The notes beneath the pieces were generated by a model, which saw only the letters and a list, made by a program, of their open reading frames with translations, did no database searches and had not been told where the DNA came from. Shown here piece after piece: positions 51,354 through 60,650 of a DNA stretch of 64,000 bases; the first letter of the stretch is position 1, and every line of letters begins with the position of its first letter. Source of the stretch: Sphingobacterium daejeonense (GTDB lineage: Bacteria; Bacteroidota; Bacteroidia; Sphingobacteriales; Sphingobacteriaceae); NCBI RefSeq assembly GCF_901472535.1, contig NZ_LR590470.1:2170001-2234000 (forward strand). The letters are read 5' to 3'. The translations under genes and the position numbers were made by a program.

Positions 51354-51923
51354 ATGGAAATTTCTGGTCATAAGGATTTATTTATGGTTGTGATCGGTGG
51401 AAAACCTGAAGGAAGGTATACCGAGCAGCACGATGTATTTTTTGGAATAGGCGATGGGCTCAAAGATTTAGTACCAAGCATGTATGAATTTTGGCCAGCA
51501 TTAGAGGGCCGAATGCATATAGATTCTTGGAGAAAGGTAAGCCAGATAGGAGATTATAAAATTCAGATTAATACTCTGAGCAATCAAAGACAGAGTCAAG
51601 AGAAAAGGTTGTACTTTGTTAATTTGGGCGGTTACAAACCAAATGATATGGAAGAATATCACTACAAACAAGTGGTTGTAGCTGGAAGTCTTGCAGAAGC
51701 GACAAAGTTAGCTAAGGAATCTGTTTTTTGGAAGCATCATGAATCTTCGCATATTGATGATAAATATGGAATTGACGTAGATGATATCTATGAAGTTTCA
51801 GATCTTTTGAGTCCAAAATTCAAAGAAAATTATCAGATTGACATAATTGAAAACCCAGGAATAAAAGAAGATTCGTTAGAAGTGGGGTATTTAAAAATAA
51901 CTAAGTTATTGTCGGAAAAGTAA
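51354..51923 (+). CDS. DUF1543 domain protein
   Basis: 189 residues. It begins KDLFMVVIGGKPEGRYTEQHD and carries FFGIGDGLKDLVPSMYEFWP, the DUF1543 signature; a second similar half follows (LYFVNLGGYKPNDMEEYHYK). No enzymatic function is known for the family. It is a cytoplasmic, acidic protein. It diverges from the serine hydrolase gene and ends 9 bases before the stop of the opposing NAD(P)-binding gene. Confidence 0.8.
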   Translation: MEISGHKDLFMVVIGGKPEGRYTEQHDVFFGIGDGLKDLVPSMYEFWPALEGRMHIDSWRKVSQIGDYKIQINTLSNQRQSQEKRLYFVNLGGYKPNDMEEYHYKQVVVAGSLAEATKLAKESVFWKHHESSHIDDKYGIDVDDIYEVSDLLSPKFKENYQIDIIENPGIKEDSLEVGYLKITKLLSEK

Positions 51924-51932
51924 AAAGCAGGA

Positions 51933-52583
51933 TTAATATCCTGCTGTAAATCTTTTTTGAACAAATTTGTTGTTTTCAATTTCATCGACCACGGCAACAG
52001 CTAAGTCTTCGACTGATATTCTAGAACGACCTTCATGATCGAAAACGGGATGGTCTGTTCCTGTTCTATATTTACCTGTTCTTGTACCAGAGGTTGAAGG
52101 GTTCATTTCAATTGAAGGGCTAAAAAATGTCCAATCTAATTCATCTTCTCTTTGAATTACTTCATAAAAATCAGCTGCGGCCAATGCTCCAGGTTTAAAT
52201 TCTTTAGGAAAGTCAGCACCATCAACGATACGTTGGTCATCTTTATCCAATAGGCTGCCAGCTCCACCGACAACGAGAAACCTCTTGATATCAGCCTCTT
52301 TCACCGCTTCTAAAATATGTCTTGAACCTTCTGTGAAATCATCATATAGGTTAGGATTTGTCCAGCCAGCATTATATGCAGAGATAACAGCATCAGAACC
52401 TTTGATAGCACTAGCTACTCTGTTTGGTTCATTGATGTCCATTTGTACAGCAATGACATTGGGTTTATCCTTAATAGAATCTACATCTCTTGCAATAGCA
52501 GTTACTTCAATGTTTCGGTTTAAAAGTTCGTTTAATATGTGTGAGCCTACAAATCCTGTTGCTCCAATCAATGCTACCTTCAT
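51933..52583 (-). CDS. Atypical SDR / NAD(P)H-binding protein
   Basis: 216 residues with an N-terminal Rossmann motif VALIGATGFVGSHI (GxxGxxG) followed by LLNRNIEVTAIARD. The middle has FLVVGGAGSLLDKDDQRI, and the end SRISVEDLAVAVVDEIENN is typical of the NAD(P)H-binding group related to YwnB/YesF. It lacks the YxxxK pair of classical SDRs. The role is unknown; the group includes NmrA-like and flavin-reductase-like members. It is intact. Confidence 0.82.
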   Translation of the reverse strand: MKVALIGATGFVGSHILNELLNRNIEVTAIARDVDSIKDKPNVIAVQMDINEPNRVASAIKGSDAVISAYNAGWTNPNLYDDFTEGSRHILEAVKEADIKRFLVVGGAGSLLDKDDQRIVDGADFPKEFKPGALAAADFYEVIQREDELDWTFFSPSIEMNPSTSGTRTGKYRTGTDHPVFDHEGRSRISVEDLAVAVVDEIENNKFVQKRFTAGY

Positions 52584-52600
52584 GAATTAAAGTTTAAATG

Positions 52601-52652
52601 AAAAAAAAACAGATTAGAAATATCGACATTACATCTAATTTCTAATCTGTTT
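52601..52652 (-). terminator. Intrinsic terminator after 52693-53397
   Basis: 15-bp perfect stem (52607-52621 with 52638-52652), 16-base loop, followed on the minus strand by a run of nine T. Confidence 0.85.
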
Positions 52653-52692
52653 AAAATACAATTTTATATTAAAATTGTTTAACTAGAATTTT

Positions 52693-53397
52693 TTACTGCT
52701 TCAGTGATTCACCTTTATTTTGCTTGAATTTAGCGTATGAATCCATGATATAAGCTGTCAAATCTTCTTTTGAAGCTTGTTTGATAAACTCATAACTTGG
52801 CCGATATCCATCCTTAAAAAGTAACAATTCTTGTTTTTCAATCGGTATCAATGAAAGAATCAAATCATCCGTAAATACGCGGTTTACATTTCGCTGCTCT
52901 CTTTCCAACTCCAAGATTTCAATTGACGATCGAGCTTGTTTAGCCTCTTTTCCGAATAAACGAGAAGGGGAGATTCTCAATCCACCTTTAGTAGAGCTGG
53001 TTTCTACTGCTTTACTATTGTTGATTGCTCTTTCTATTTCTCTCGTCAATCGACTATCTGTAATTCTCGAAACCACCACTTCATCGATGGTAATTGTACT
53101 TTTGTCGTTTACCAAATAAATTCTGTTGACACCTTCTTGATAGATAAAAGCAGTATCACGGTCATAGCCTTGGACCATCAAACTTAAGTAATCGTTCAGC
53201 TGGCCAGGTATGGTGAAATTCCCTTGCATATCTGTTTTTACTTCTTGATTTGTCCTTAGGTTTTTGATTTGAACGTCCGGCAATTTCTTGCTGGTTTCCA
53301 AATCATAAACTATTCCCTTAATCTCCTGGCCTAAAGAAATAGTTATGCTGCTGAAAAGCAACATAACCATTAAAAATATATTCTTATTTAAATTCAT
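52693..53397 (-). CDS. Exported protein with carboxypeptidase-regulatory-like domain
   Basis: About 234 residues from the ATG of MNLNKNIF (3 bases after the upstream stop), with a signal peptide to about residue 23. A carboxypeptidase-regulatory-like beta-sandwich (about 25-95, GIVYDLETSKKLPDVQIKN and TDMQGNFTIPG) is followed by a charged helical region (about 115-230) with no recognised motif. It is translationally close to the M1 peptidase gene and shares its terminator, so it may assist it. Function unknown. Confidence 0.7.
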   Translation of the reverse strand: MNLNKNIFLMVMLLFSSITISLGQEIKGIVYDLETSKKLPDVQIKNLRTNQEVKTDMQGNFTIPGQLNDYLSLMVQGYDRDTAFIYQEGVNRIYLVNDKSTITIDEVVVSRITDSRLTREIERAINNSKAVETSSTKGGLRISPSRLFGKEAKQARSSIEILELEREQRNVNRVFTDDLILSLIPIEKQELLLFKDGYRPSYEFIKQASKEDLTAYIMDSYAKFKQNKGESLKQ

Positions 53398-53399
53398 AT

Positions 53400-55365
53400 T
53401 TATTTTGATGTCCATACATTATTATCTGGATTGATGTCCGGATAAACATTGTCTGGATCTATTTTAACGCTTGTAAGCTTCTCGGTAGTATTCAATGCAA
53501 ACTTCCAGGTTGCATTTCTTTCCCAAACTTCTACAGGCAATTTTTTGCGTACTTTTTTACCACTGGCAGTTGTTGCTTCAATAACTACAGGCATGGCCAT
53601 TTTCTGAAGATTGGCTATCGTTATTACTGAACCTTTTGTAGGATCTAGTTCTGTATAACTAACATCGGTAATTGCTTGATCCAAGGACCAGTTGTTCAAA
53701 AACCAACCTCTCCAAAACCAATTAAGACTCTCTCCGGTTTCATTTTCGATTGTTCTGAAGAAATCATCTGGAGTAGGGTGTTTGTATGCCCAATAGTCTA
53801 TATATTTTCTAAAAGCAGCATCGAAACGCTCAGGACCCAATACCTCATCTCTTAATAAGCGAAGCGCAAATCCTGGTTTATAATATGCTAATAGACCAAT
53901 GTTTCTTTCTTTCATGCCTTGTGGCGTAGTCAAGATTGGTTCAAGAGCAGGGTGCATTAAGGCTTTTGCCATGGCATTGCGATCACCCATTCTTCTGAAG
54001 TACTCACCATTATTGAAAGCCTCAGTAGAAAGATCATTGATAAAGGTATTGAAACCTTCATCCATCCATGCATACAAACGTTCATTGGAACCAACAATCA
54101 TTGGAAACCAAATATGTCCGAATTCATGGTCCGTTACACCCCCATAAACTACCAGCCTTAGCTCTGCTACCACAAAAAACAATTGCAGGATATTCCATAC
54201 CGCCAACGTTTGATGCAACGTTGATCGCTACAGGATAAGGATAGTCCATCCATTTCTTCGAATAATACTCAATGGATGCTTTGGTATATTCCGTTGATCT
54301 TTCCCAAGCATTTCCACCATTGCTTTCTTTTGGATAAGCTGAAAGTGCCAAAGCTTTTTTGCCGCTCACTAAATTGATCTGAGCACCATCGATAATAAAT
54401 GCCTTGGAGGAAGCCCAAGCTACGTCTCTTGCATTTTCTAGCCTATATTTCCAAGTTAATGTGCTTTTATTTGGCCTTGAATTCTTGTTTGTAACTTCAT
54501 CTTGTGAACGGATGATAACGGTCTTGTCGCTGGATTTAGCTTTATTATATCGGTCTAGTTGTTCTTTAGTCCAAACCTCCTCAGGATTCAACAATTCACC
54601 GCCCAAAACTACGATATGATTAGCCGGTGCTGTTACTTCAACATTGAAGTCGCCATACTCCATGTAAAATTCACCTGGTCCTGTATAAGGAAGTGCATTC
54701 CAACCCATTATATCATCGTAAACTGATACTTTAGGATACCATTGAGCGATAGCATAAATATCACCATTTTCTGTCGGTAAGATACCAGTACGGTCAGCAC
54801 CATATTGAGGCACGATATACGAGAAATCCATGCTTAACTCAACTTTTCCTCCTTTTGCTGCCAATGGAGTAGGAAGGTCGATTCGCATTCTTGTATCATT
54901 GATACTATACTTCACATCTTTGCCAGCACCTGTGACATTGGAGATAGTATATCCACCATCAAAATCAGAACCTGCATCACCATATCGACTATTGGTCAAT
55001 GGCACGACAGCTTGACCAATGGATTCTTGGCTGAACATGTTTTGCTCCAATTGAAGCCAAATAAAGCCCAATTCATCAGGACTATTATTCGTATAGTGGA
55101 TTTTTACAGTACCTTTTACTTCGTGAGTCTTATCGTCCAGACTTACTTTGATATCATAGCTTGCTGCGTTTTGCCAATATTGATTACCTGGTTTTCCAGA
55201 TGCCGAACGATAGACATTACCATTGTTCTTGTAAAATATTGGACTAAAAGCCTCCTTATAATCATAGACACTTTCGGATTTTTGGGTTTGGGCGAAGGTG
55301 CCTTCAGAAATACCTATCTGTGCCAATAATAGACCTAAGGTAATCTTGAAAATAGATTTATTCAT
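53400..55365 (-). CDS. M1 family metallopeptidase (one frameshift)
   Basis: About 654 residues, exported ([18 protein letters not shown]). The M1 N-terminal beta-domain is followed by the exopeptidase-like motif GGMEYP and the zinc site HEFGHIWFP with the second Glu in WMDEGFNTF. The break near 54143 (GGGGG should be GGGG) joins [12 protein letters not shown]. The start is placed after the upstream stop (55373) at MNKSIF. The C-terminal domain includes [16 protein letters not shown]. It probably trims peptides in the periplasm, in line with the S46 peptidase elsewhere in the window. Confidence 0.87.
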
Positions 55366-55372
55366 ACTTTGT

Positions 55373-55717
55373 TTATAATTTAGATTTGTATTCTTCTTCA
55401 TCAAACCCTAATAAAATCCCTTTTGGACTTTCGATCAGTGGTCTTTTAATCATACTATTGTTGTTCAACAATACTCTGTTTGCAGATTCGGCATCTTGCA
55501 CGCTGGCTTGTTCTTCAGGACTCAATTTTCTCCACGTTGTGCCTTTTTTATTTACAAGTTGATCCCATGAAACTTTCTTCTCCCATTCTTCCAATTTTTG
55601 TAAAGTGGCAGGTTCTTTTTTGTAATCATGGAATACATATTCCAACTTATGGTCATTTAACCAATCTAGTGCCTTTTTAACTGTGTTACAATTCTTGATC
55701 CCGTAAACCTGAAGCAT
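55373..55717 (-). CDS. ArsC/Spx-family (YffB-like) thioredoxin-fold protein
   Basis: 114 residues starting MLQVYGIKNCNTVKKALDWL, the ArsC/Spx/YffB pattern with a single cysteine in place of CXXC. Further YVFHDYKKEPA, NKKGTTWRKLSPEEQ and IKRPLIESPKGILLGFDEEE match the YffB group. The group is annotated as arsenate reductase, but few members are proven; a glutathione- or bacillithiol-linked role is equally possible. It lies 7 bases before the M1 peptidase start and is probably co-transcribed. Confidence 0.82.
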   Translation of the reverse strand: MLQVYGIKNCNTVKKALDWLNDHKLEYVFHDYKKEPATLQKLEEWEKKVSWDQLVNKKGTTWRKLSPEEQASVQDAESANRVLLNNNSMIKRPLIESPKGILLGFDEEEYKSKL

Positions 55718-55811
55718 ATTAGTATAGTATTTTATAATTATTTGCTCTGCTAAAGATATTAATAAAATATTTAAATGCTGAGTTTGGATAGGGGAAAGGC
55801 TTAAAACTTCT

Positions 55812-55864
55812 TAGTGTATTTTTTACACTATATTTTTTGAACTGAATAAAAAAGTTTATCTTAG
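55812..55864 (+). promoter_or_regulatory. Possible fbaA promoter with upstream inverted repeat
   Basis: A perfect 7-bp inverted repeat TAGTGTA-TTTTT-TACACTA (55812-55830) lies 6 bases before TTG (55837-55839), with TATCTTAG (55857-55864), one base off TANNTTTG, 17 bases further on. This is 30 bases before the fbaA ATG. Confidence 0.4.
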
Positions 55865-55894
55865 TTCCTAATAACAAAATTTAGAAAATACACT

Positions 55895-56976
55895 ATGAGC
55901 CTAAAAGATTTCAAAGGAGTTTTAACTGGAGATCAAGTACAGGAGCTATTCGAAATAGCTAAAGAGCAATAAATTTGCATTACCTGCGGTAAATATTATC
56001 GGAACTGATTCTATCAATGCAGTTATGGAGACTGCGAAGAAAGTAAATTCACCAGTGATCATTCAATTATCAAATGGTGGTGCGCAATTCTATGCTGGTA
56101 AATCATTGAACAATGATAATTTACAAGCATGTATTTTAGGGGCGGTTTCAGCTGCTCAGCACGTACATTTATTGGCAGAGCATTACGGCGTTGCAGTTAA
56201 TTTTGCACACGGACCATGCTGCTAAGAAATTATTGCCTTGGATTGATGGTTTATTAGATGCAGGTGAGAAATTCTTTGCTCAACATGGCAAACCATTGTT
56301 CTCTTCTCATATGTTGGATCTTTCTGAAGAACCATTAGAAGAAAACATCGAAATCTCAAGAAAATATTTAGAGCGCATGAAACCGCTAGGTATGACTATT
56401 GAAATTGAATTAGGTGTAACTGGAGGTGAGGAAGATGGTGTTGACAATTCAGATGTAGATAGTTCTAAATTATATACTCAACCTGAAGAAGTAGCTTACG
56501 CTTTTGAAGAACTTTCCAAAGTATCAGATAAATTCACTGTTGCAGCAGCATTCGGAAATGTGCATGGTGTGTACAAACCAGGAAATGTAAAGTTACAACC
56601 TGTTATTTTGCACAATTCTCAAGAATACATTCGTGAGAAATTCAACCTTACTGCTGAAAAACCAGTGAACTTTGTTTTCCACGGTGGATCGGGATCTTCA
56701 CCTGAGGAAATTAAAGAAGCTATTTCTTATGGTGCTATCAAAATGAATATCGATACAGATATGCAATGGGCATTCTGGGATGGCGTAAGAAAATACGAAG
56801 CTAAAAACCGTGATTTCTTACAAGCTCAGATCGGTAACCCTGAAGGTGCTGATTCGCCTAACAAAAAATATTATGACCCACGCGTATGGTTGCGCAAAGG
56901 TGAAGAAGCATTTGTTGAACGTCTAGAACAAGCGTTCGCTGAATTAAACGCTGTAGATTCTAACAGCAAACTATAA
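55895..56976 (+). CDS. fbaA: Class II fructose-bisphosphate aldolase (two frameshifts)
   Basis: A zinc enzyme that joins dihydroxyacetone phosphate and glyceraldehyde-3-phosphate, or splits the product. About 359 residues after correction, equal to the E. coli-type class IIA enzyme. FALPAVNIIGTDSINAVMET near the N-terminus; zinc ligands in LHTDHAAKK and FHGGSGS; GVTGGEEDGVDN is the mobile-loop region. Breaks near 55968 (one base missing) and 56202 (AA should be A) restore the frame. It acts with fbp and pckA of this window in gluconeogenesis. A terminator follows. Confidence 0.92.
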
Positions 56977-57000
56977 GCTAAAGCTTCTTAAAATACTTGA

Positions 57001-57033
57001 GAGAGCTGTCAAATTTGACAGCTCTCTTTTTTT
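57001..57033 (+). terminator. Intrinsic terminator after fbaA
   Basis: Perfect 26-base palindrome 57001-57026 (GAGAGCTGTCAAA and its complement) followed by seven T. It lies 24 bases after the stop. Confidence 0.92.
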
Positions 57034-57162
57034 ATCCACTATTTAGAAATTTGATATAATTATTTAAAAACCAAATAATTAAAGTTTAGCCTTAATAAGT
57101 TTTTTGTTTTTAATTTTATATATTTAAATATAAAAACCAAAACTATTATTAAAGTTAAAATT

Positions 57163-57861
57163 ATGATTTTTACATGTTTAAAATTCCCAACGAATAATTT
57201 ATTCCTGTTTAATAATTTCCCTCAATTTTATTTGGCTACTATATTGATTCTTTTATTAGGGTTAACCTCTTGCCGGGAGGATGAAATTTTAGAATATAAA
57301 AAAGACGACAACGAAAAATACTACCACAAATATAAAGATGAGGAATTAGGGTATTTCAGAGGAAATATTTCTCCATTGATTGGAGGAGATATGAGAAATT
57401 TGATTGGTGTGGTGAAACTTTATGCTGACAATGAGCGTGCGGAGGATGGATCAAAATCTTATAAAATATAATTCGGCATTCAAAATTATGGTCTTTTCCT
57501 ACAAACCAACAAGGTCGAAGATTTTATGATGGCAATCAATTTGGCTGAAACCCCTAAGCCTTCCAGAATAAATATTACTTTAAATAAGACCGATGATATA
57601 AATAGGACAGATATAAACTCCATATATACCGCTGTGCGATATAAAAATCCTGATGGCAATCACTTTACCACAACTTATATACCTAAAAACAAACCCTTAA
57701 GTATCTTTATTAATAAGGTCTTTGAAGACCCATATTATCCGGTTCCTGTAATAGAAGGATCAGTTATGGGTGAGCTATCCAATCCTGAAAATAAGGAGGA
57801 CGTTCTCCATTTGAAATTTGACTTTAGGTCGCGTTATTATGAAGAGTCTGAAAGAAATTAA
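57163..57861 (+). pseudogene. Lipoprotein of unknown function with an in-frame TAA
   Basis: Lipobox LGLTSC at about residue 37, then a polar, charged domain. TAA at 57469-57471 interrupts the frame after GSKSYKI, but the same frame continues open (FGIQNYGLFLQTNKVEDF) to 57861, giving about 232 codons in all. CAA to TAA would explain it. This differs from the homopolymer frameshifts elsewhere, so it may be a true nonsense mutation or a base error. I do not recognise the family with confidence. The gene is not linked in an obvious operon. Confidence 0.55.
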
Positions 57862-57981
57862 GTTCCAATTTCCCATGATTCTTAACACTATCCTTTCAGT
57901 TTTTACGTATATATATTAAGGACTTCTTGTAAAGAGGTCATAATTTAAAAATGTGAAATCAGTCAAAAGTAAAATTGTCCG

Positions 57982-58002
57982 TTATCACATGTTTTGTGAT
58001 AA
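57982..58002. promoter_or_regulatory. Inverted repeat upstream of xerC
   Basis: Perfect 8-bp arms TTATCACA and TGTGATAA around TGTTT, 35 bases before the xerC ATG. No T-run follows, so it is more likely an operator or leader hairpin than a terminator. Confidence 0.45.
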
Positions 58003-58037
58003 TTTATCCTTAATATTACAATAACAAGCAAGGGGAT

Positions 58038-58919
58038 ATGTATAAAGAACGATTCATTAATTATTTAAAATTTGAGAAGAGATATTCTGAACATACCATT
58101 ATTGCTTATGAAAGGGAGATTCAAGGATTATTTGATTTTATTTCCGCTGAATCTGTTCCATTTGAAGAAATCGACTATCGTTTTTTGAGGTATTATTTTT
58201 CGAATCTGAAGGAACAGGGAAAAGAAGCCTCTTCCGTAAACCGGGCAATTTCCTCTTTGAAGTCTTTTTATAAATTTTTGATGCGTGAGGGATTGGTAAA
58301 ACAAAATCCTATAGCATTAATTAAATCACTGAAGACGGCCAAGAAACTACCTGTTGTAGTTGAAAAGGAAAAGATGGTTAGGTTGCTCGATCACATGAAT
58401 TCTGAACCGCAGGATTTTGAACAGACCCGTGATTTTATAGTCTTGGAAATGCTGTTTGGAACGGGGATTCGCTTGGCTGAATTGTTAAAAATAAAGGAAC
58501 AGGATATTGATTTTTATAATAAAAAAATACTTATATTCGGAAAAAGGAGCAAAGAGCGTTTTGTTCCGATACACCAAACACTTGCTGAAGAACTGAAGAG
58601 ATATTTAAATCTCAAAAAAGAGATGAATTTCAAAAACATTTCAGCAGAATTAATCGTTAGCAAAGAAGGGAAGGAGGCATATCCTAAACTTATTTATCGG
58701 ATAGTCAATAAATATTTGAGTACCATCACTTCCCAGAAAAAAAGAAGTCCGCATGTATTGCGACATACCTTTGCAACCGCGTTGTTGGATAATGGCGCAG
58801 ATTTAAATGCTATTAAAGAATTATTAGGTCATGCTGGGTTATCGGCAACACAAGTATACACCCATAATTCAGCAGAACGTTTGAAATCAATTTATAAACA
58901 AGCTCATCCAAAGGCTTAA
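58038..58919 (+). CDS. xerC: Tyrosine recombinase XerC/XerD type
   Basis: 293 residues, intact. An N-terminal SAM-like DNA-binding domain (about 1-90, SEHTIIAYEREIQGLFDF) and a catalytic domain with Arg in FGTGIRLAEL, a Lys in FGKRSKERF, HVLRHTFA (His and Arg, about 239 and 242), LGHAGL (His, about 265) and the nucleophile Tyr in QVYTHNS (about 274). It resolves chromosome dimers at dif or, as a paralogue, acts on other sites; the location directly before hpf is the usual housekeeping neighbourhood in Bacteroidota. Nothing suggests a mobile integrase. Confidence 0.88.
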   Translation: MYKERFINYLKFEKRYSEHTIIAYEREIQGLFDFISAESVPFEEIDYRFLRYYFSNLKEQGKEASSVNRAISSLKSFYKFLMREGLVKQNPIALIKSLKTAKKLPVVVEKEKMVRLLDHMNSEPQDFEQTRDFIVLEMLFGTGIRLAELLKIKEQDIDFYNKKILIFGKRSKERFVPIHQTLAEELKRYLNLKKEMNFKNISAELIVSKEGKEAYPKLIYRIVNKYLSTITSQKKRSPHVLRHTFATALLDNGADLNAIKELLGHAGLSATQVYTHNSAERLKSIYKQAHPKA

Positions 58920-58920
58920 A

Positions 58921-58928
58921 AAAGGAGG
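58921..58928 (+). promoter_or_regulatory. Strong Shine-Dalgarno of hpf
   Basis: AAAGGAGG begins one base after the xerC stop and ends 4 bases before the hpf ATG. It can pair over at least seven bases with the 16S rRNA 3' end. Other genes in this window have A-rich leaders without such a site, as is usual in Bacteroidota. Confidence 0.85.
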
Positions 58929-58932
58929 AAAA

Positions 58933-59274
58933 ATGAACATTACAGTGCAATCTATTAAATTTAATGCTGACAGTAAGCTAATCGAGTTCATTAAGAAGAG
59001 AACGGAAAAATTAAATCAATTCTTGGATAATATTATCGAAGGAGTATGTTATTTAAGGTTGGAAAATGTGGAAGATGAAGCGAATAAGATAGTAGAACTT
59101 AAATTTAATGTTCCAGGCAATCAATTGTTTGCCAAAGCACAGGCTAAGAGTTTTGAAGAGGCAACTGACCTTGCCATCGAATCTATTAGACGTCAAATCA
59201 ATAAACATAAAACCAAGACCAGAGGTAATCTAAGTAATCACAAAGAATTGTTAAATCAAGAAGAAGAATTTTAA
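58933..59274 (+). CDS. hpf: Ribosome hibernation-promoting factor (HPF/RaiA family)
   Basis: 113 residues, short-form HPF. Starts MNITVQSIKFNADSKLIEFI, with a conserved VEDEANKIVELKFNVPGNQL strand and the helix SFEEATDLAIESIRRQINKHK that sits in the mRNA/tRNA channel of the 30S subunit. It inactivates idle ribosomes in stationary phase. It is co-transcribed with xerC (13 bases apart) and preceded by an exceptionally strong Shine-Dalgarno sequence. A terminator follows. Relatives often lie next to tRNAs and tuf; none are here. Confidence 0.9.
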   Translation: MNITVQSIKFNADSKLIEFIKKRTEKLNQFLDNIIEGVCYLRLENVEDEANKIVELKFNVPGNQLFAKAQAKSFEEATDLAIESIRRQINKHKTKTRGNLSNHKELLNQEEEF

Positions 59275-59299
59275 AAAAAATAAAATATAATAACAGACT

Positions 59300-59323
59300 A
59301 GGCTCCCAGTAGGGAGCCTTTTT
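59300..59323 (+). terminator. Intrinsic terminator after hpf
   Basis: Stem AGGCTCCC/GGGAGCCT with loop AGTA, then five T. Confidence 0.9.
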
Positions 59324-59436
59324 GTTGATGATAATTGTATAAATCTTGTTATAACTTCATTTAAAAATTATATTAACTATTTTTATTTGGAATAATTCTT
59401 AACAATATTTAGATTTGTTCCAAATTAAAAAAGCAG

Positions 59437-59800
59437 ATGATTTGTCCTTTAGCAAATTTTGAAGAGATTTTCCAAACTGAGAAGGGTGCAGTATATCAAT
59501 GTAGCCGTAAAAACTGTTATTGGTTAGACTTTAAAGGATCTACTACAGCCTTTAAGGTCAGAGATTTCTTTGCTTTTAAAAAGAGAATTGACCGCATCAA
59601 CATTGAAAAAATGTTAACCGATCCATCAAGATCAGCAGATTTTGAGATCATTATGCCTTTTAGAACTGACAGTATTTTTTGTTTTATCGGTAGACGAAGT
59701 CTTAACATTAAAAGAGATTCTTGCTGGTGCGAAATTCATGATTGAACTGAATAGTGAGATCAAAGCCTGCTTAAAATCCAAAGCTGTACTAGCATTTTAA
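59437..59800 (+). CDS. Small DUF6686-like protein (one frameshift)
   Basis: About 120 residues after correction. It has an N-terminal FQTEKGAVYQCSRKNCYWLDF segment with two cysteines, like one half of a zinc ribbon, resembling DUF6686 proteins of Bacteroidota, though I hold that only loosely. The break near 59680 (T6 should be T5) gives the ending IFVLSVDEVLTLKEILAGAK and stop 59798-59800. Function unknown. It lies between hpf and ferritin, both stationary-phase genes. Confidence 0.55.
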
Positions 59801-59906
59801 TAATTCTTTATAATTATACTGATTCTAAATAGTTTAAGGATTCATTAGGCTAATTTAGACTGAATTTGTATTGCAGATTTTTCAGACGTTTTCCTACACT
59901 TAAGCT

Positions 59907-59914
59907 TATCTTTG
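59907..59914 (+). promoter_or_regulatory. -7 promoter box for ferritin
   Basis: TATCTTTG is an exact TANNTTTG match, 58 bases before the ferritin ATG. The -33 region (GTTTTCC) is a weak match. Confidence 0.5.
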
Positions 59915-59972
59915 TATATAAGAAATCCGAAATAGGTTTCTAATTGTATTACACATAAAGGAAAATATATTA

Positions 59973-60500
59973 ATGAAAGATTTATTGAAATTAAAAACAT
60001 CTATCTCTGAAGAGATTGAAAACATATTGAACGAACAAGTAAAGGTTGAAGCTCACTCATCAGCATTATATTTAGCAATGTCTGCATGGTGTGATGATCA
60101 AGGTCTTGACAACTCAGCAGCATTCTTCGCAAAACAATCTGACGAAGAGCGTACTCACATGTTGAAAATCTTCAAATACATCAGTGACCGTGGTGGTCGT
60201 TCGATTTCTCCAGAAATTACAAACGTTCCTGTAGATTTTGAATCTTTTAGAGGCGTATTTGAACAAACATTGGAGCAAGAAATGTTCGTTACTGAGCAAT
60301 TCAACAAAATTGCTGACAAATGTATGAAAGCTAAAGATTTCGTTACTTTCAACTTTATCCAATGGTTCTTAGAAGAGCAAGTTGAAGAAGAATACGTAGC
60401 TAGACGTATCCTTGAATTATTCGACGTGATTGGTGAAGAAGGTACTGGTCGTTGGGAAATTGACCGTCATTTAGTGAAGGTAACATTCGATGGCGAATAA
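59973..60500 (+). CDS. ftnA: Non-haem ferritin
   Basis: 175 residues, a four-helix bundle iron-storage protein that oxidises Fe(II) and stores it as a mineral in a 24-mer shell. Ferroxidase residues lie in LNEQVKVEAHSSALYLAM (Glu), KQSDEERTHMLKI (Glu/Glu/His) and QWFLEEQVEEE (Glu). Intact and of usual length. It is a single gene with its own promoter and a strong terminator. Confidence 0.93.
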   Translation: MKDLLKLKTSISEEIENILNEQVKVEAHSSALYLAMSAWCDDQGLDNSAAFFAKQSDEERTHMLKIFKYISDRGGRSISPEITNVPVDFESFRGVFEQTLEQEMFVTEQFNKIADKCMKAKDFVTFNFIQWFLEEQVEEEYVARRILELFDVIGEEGTGRWEIDRHLVKVTFDGE

Positions 60501-60521
60501 TATTTCACAATAATTTAAAAA

Positions 60522-60556
60522 AACGGGCTAAAATATCATTTTAGCCCGTTTTTTTT
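60522..60556 (+). terminator. Intrinsic terminator after ferritin
   Basis: 12-bp stem AACGGGCTAAAA/TTTTAGCCCGTT with a 5-base loop, then eight T. Confidence 0.92.
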
Positions 60557-60650
60557 ATACAATTATTTTTAGTTTATACGTTTTAATAGTAAATTTCATT
60601 TTATAGTTTTTTTTGTGAATTTTAGATTACCAATTTAGTCTACTGCTTTT

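Noticed and set aside
57982..58002. CRP/FNR-type site
   Set aside because: The half-sites are in the order TCACA-N5-TGTGA, the reverse of the TGTGA-N6-TCACA arrangement bound by CRP.
59281..59436. tRNA cluster expected after hpf in many Bacteroidota
   Set aside because: Only a terminator hairpin is present; no cloverleaf or conserved GGTTCGA-type arm could be found.
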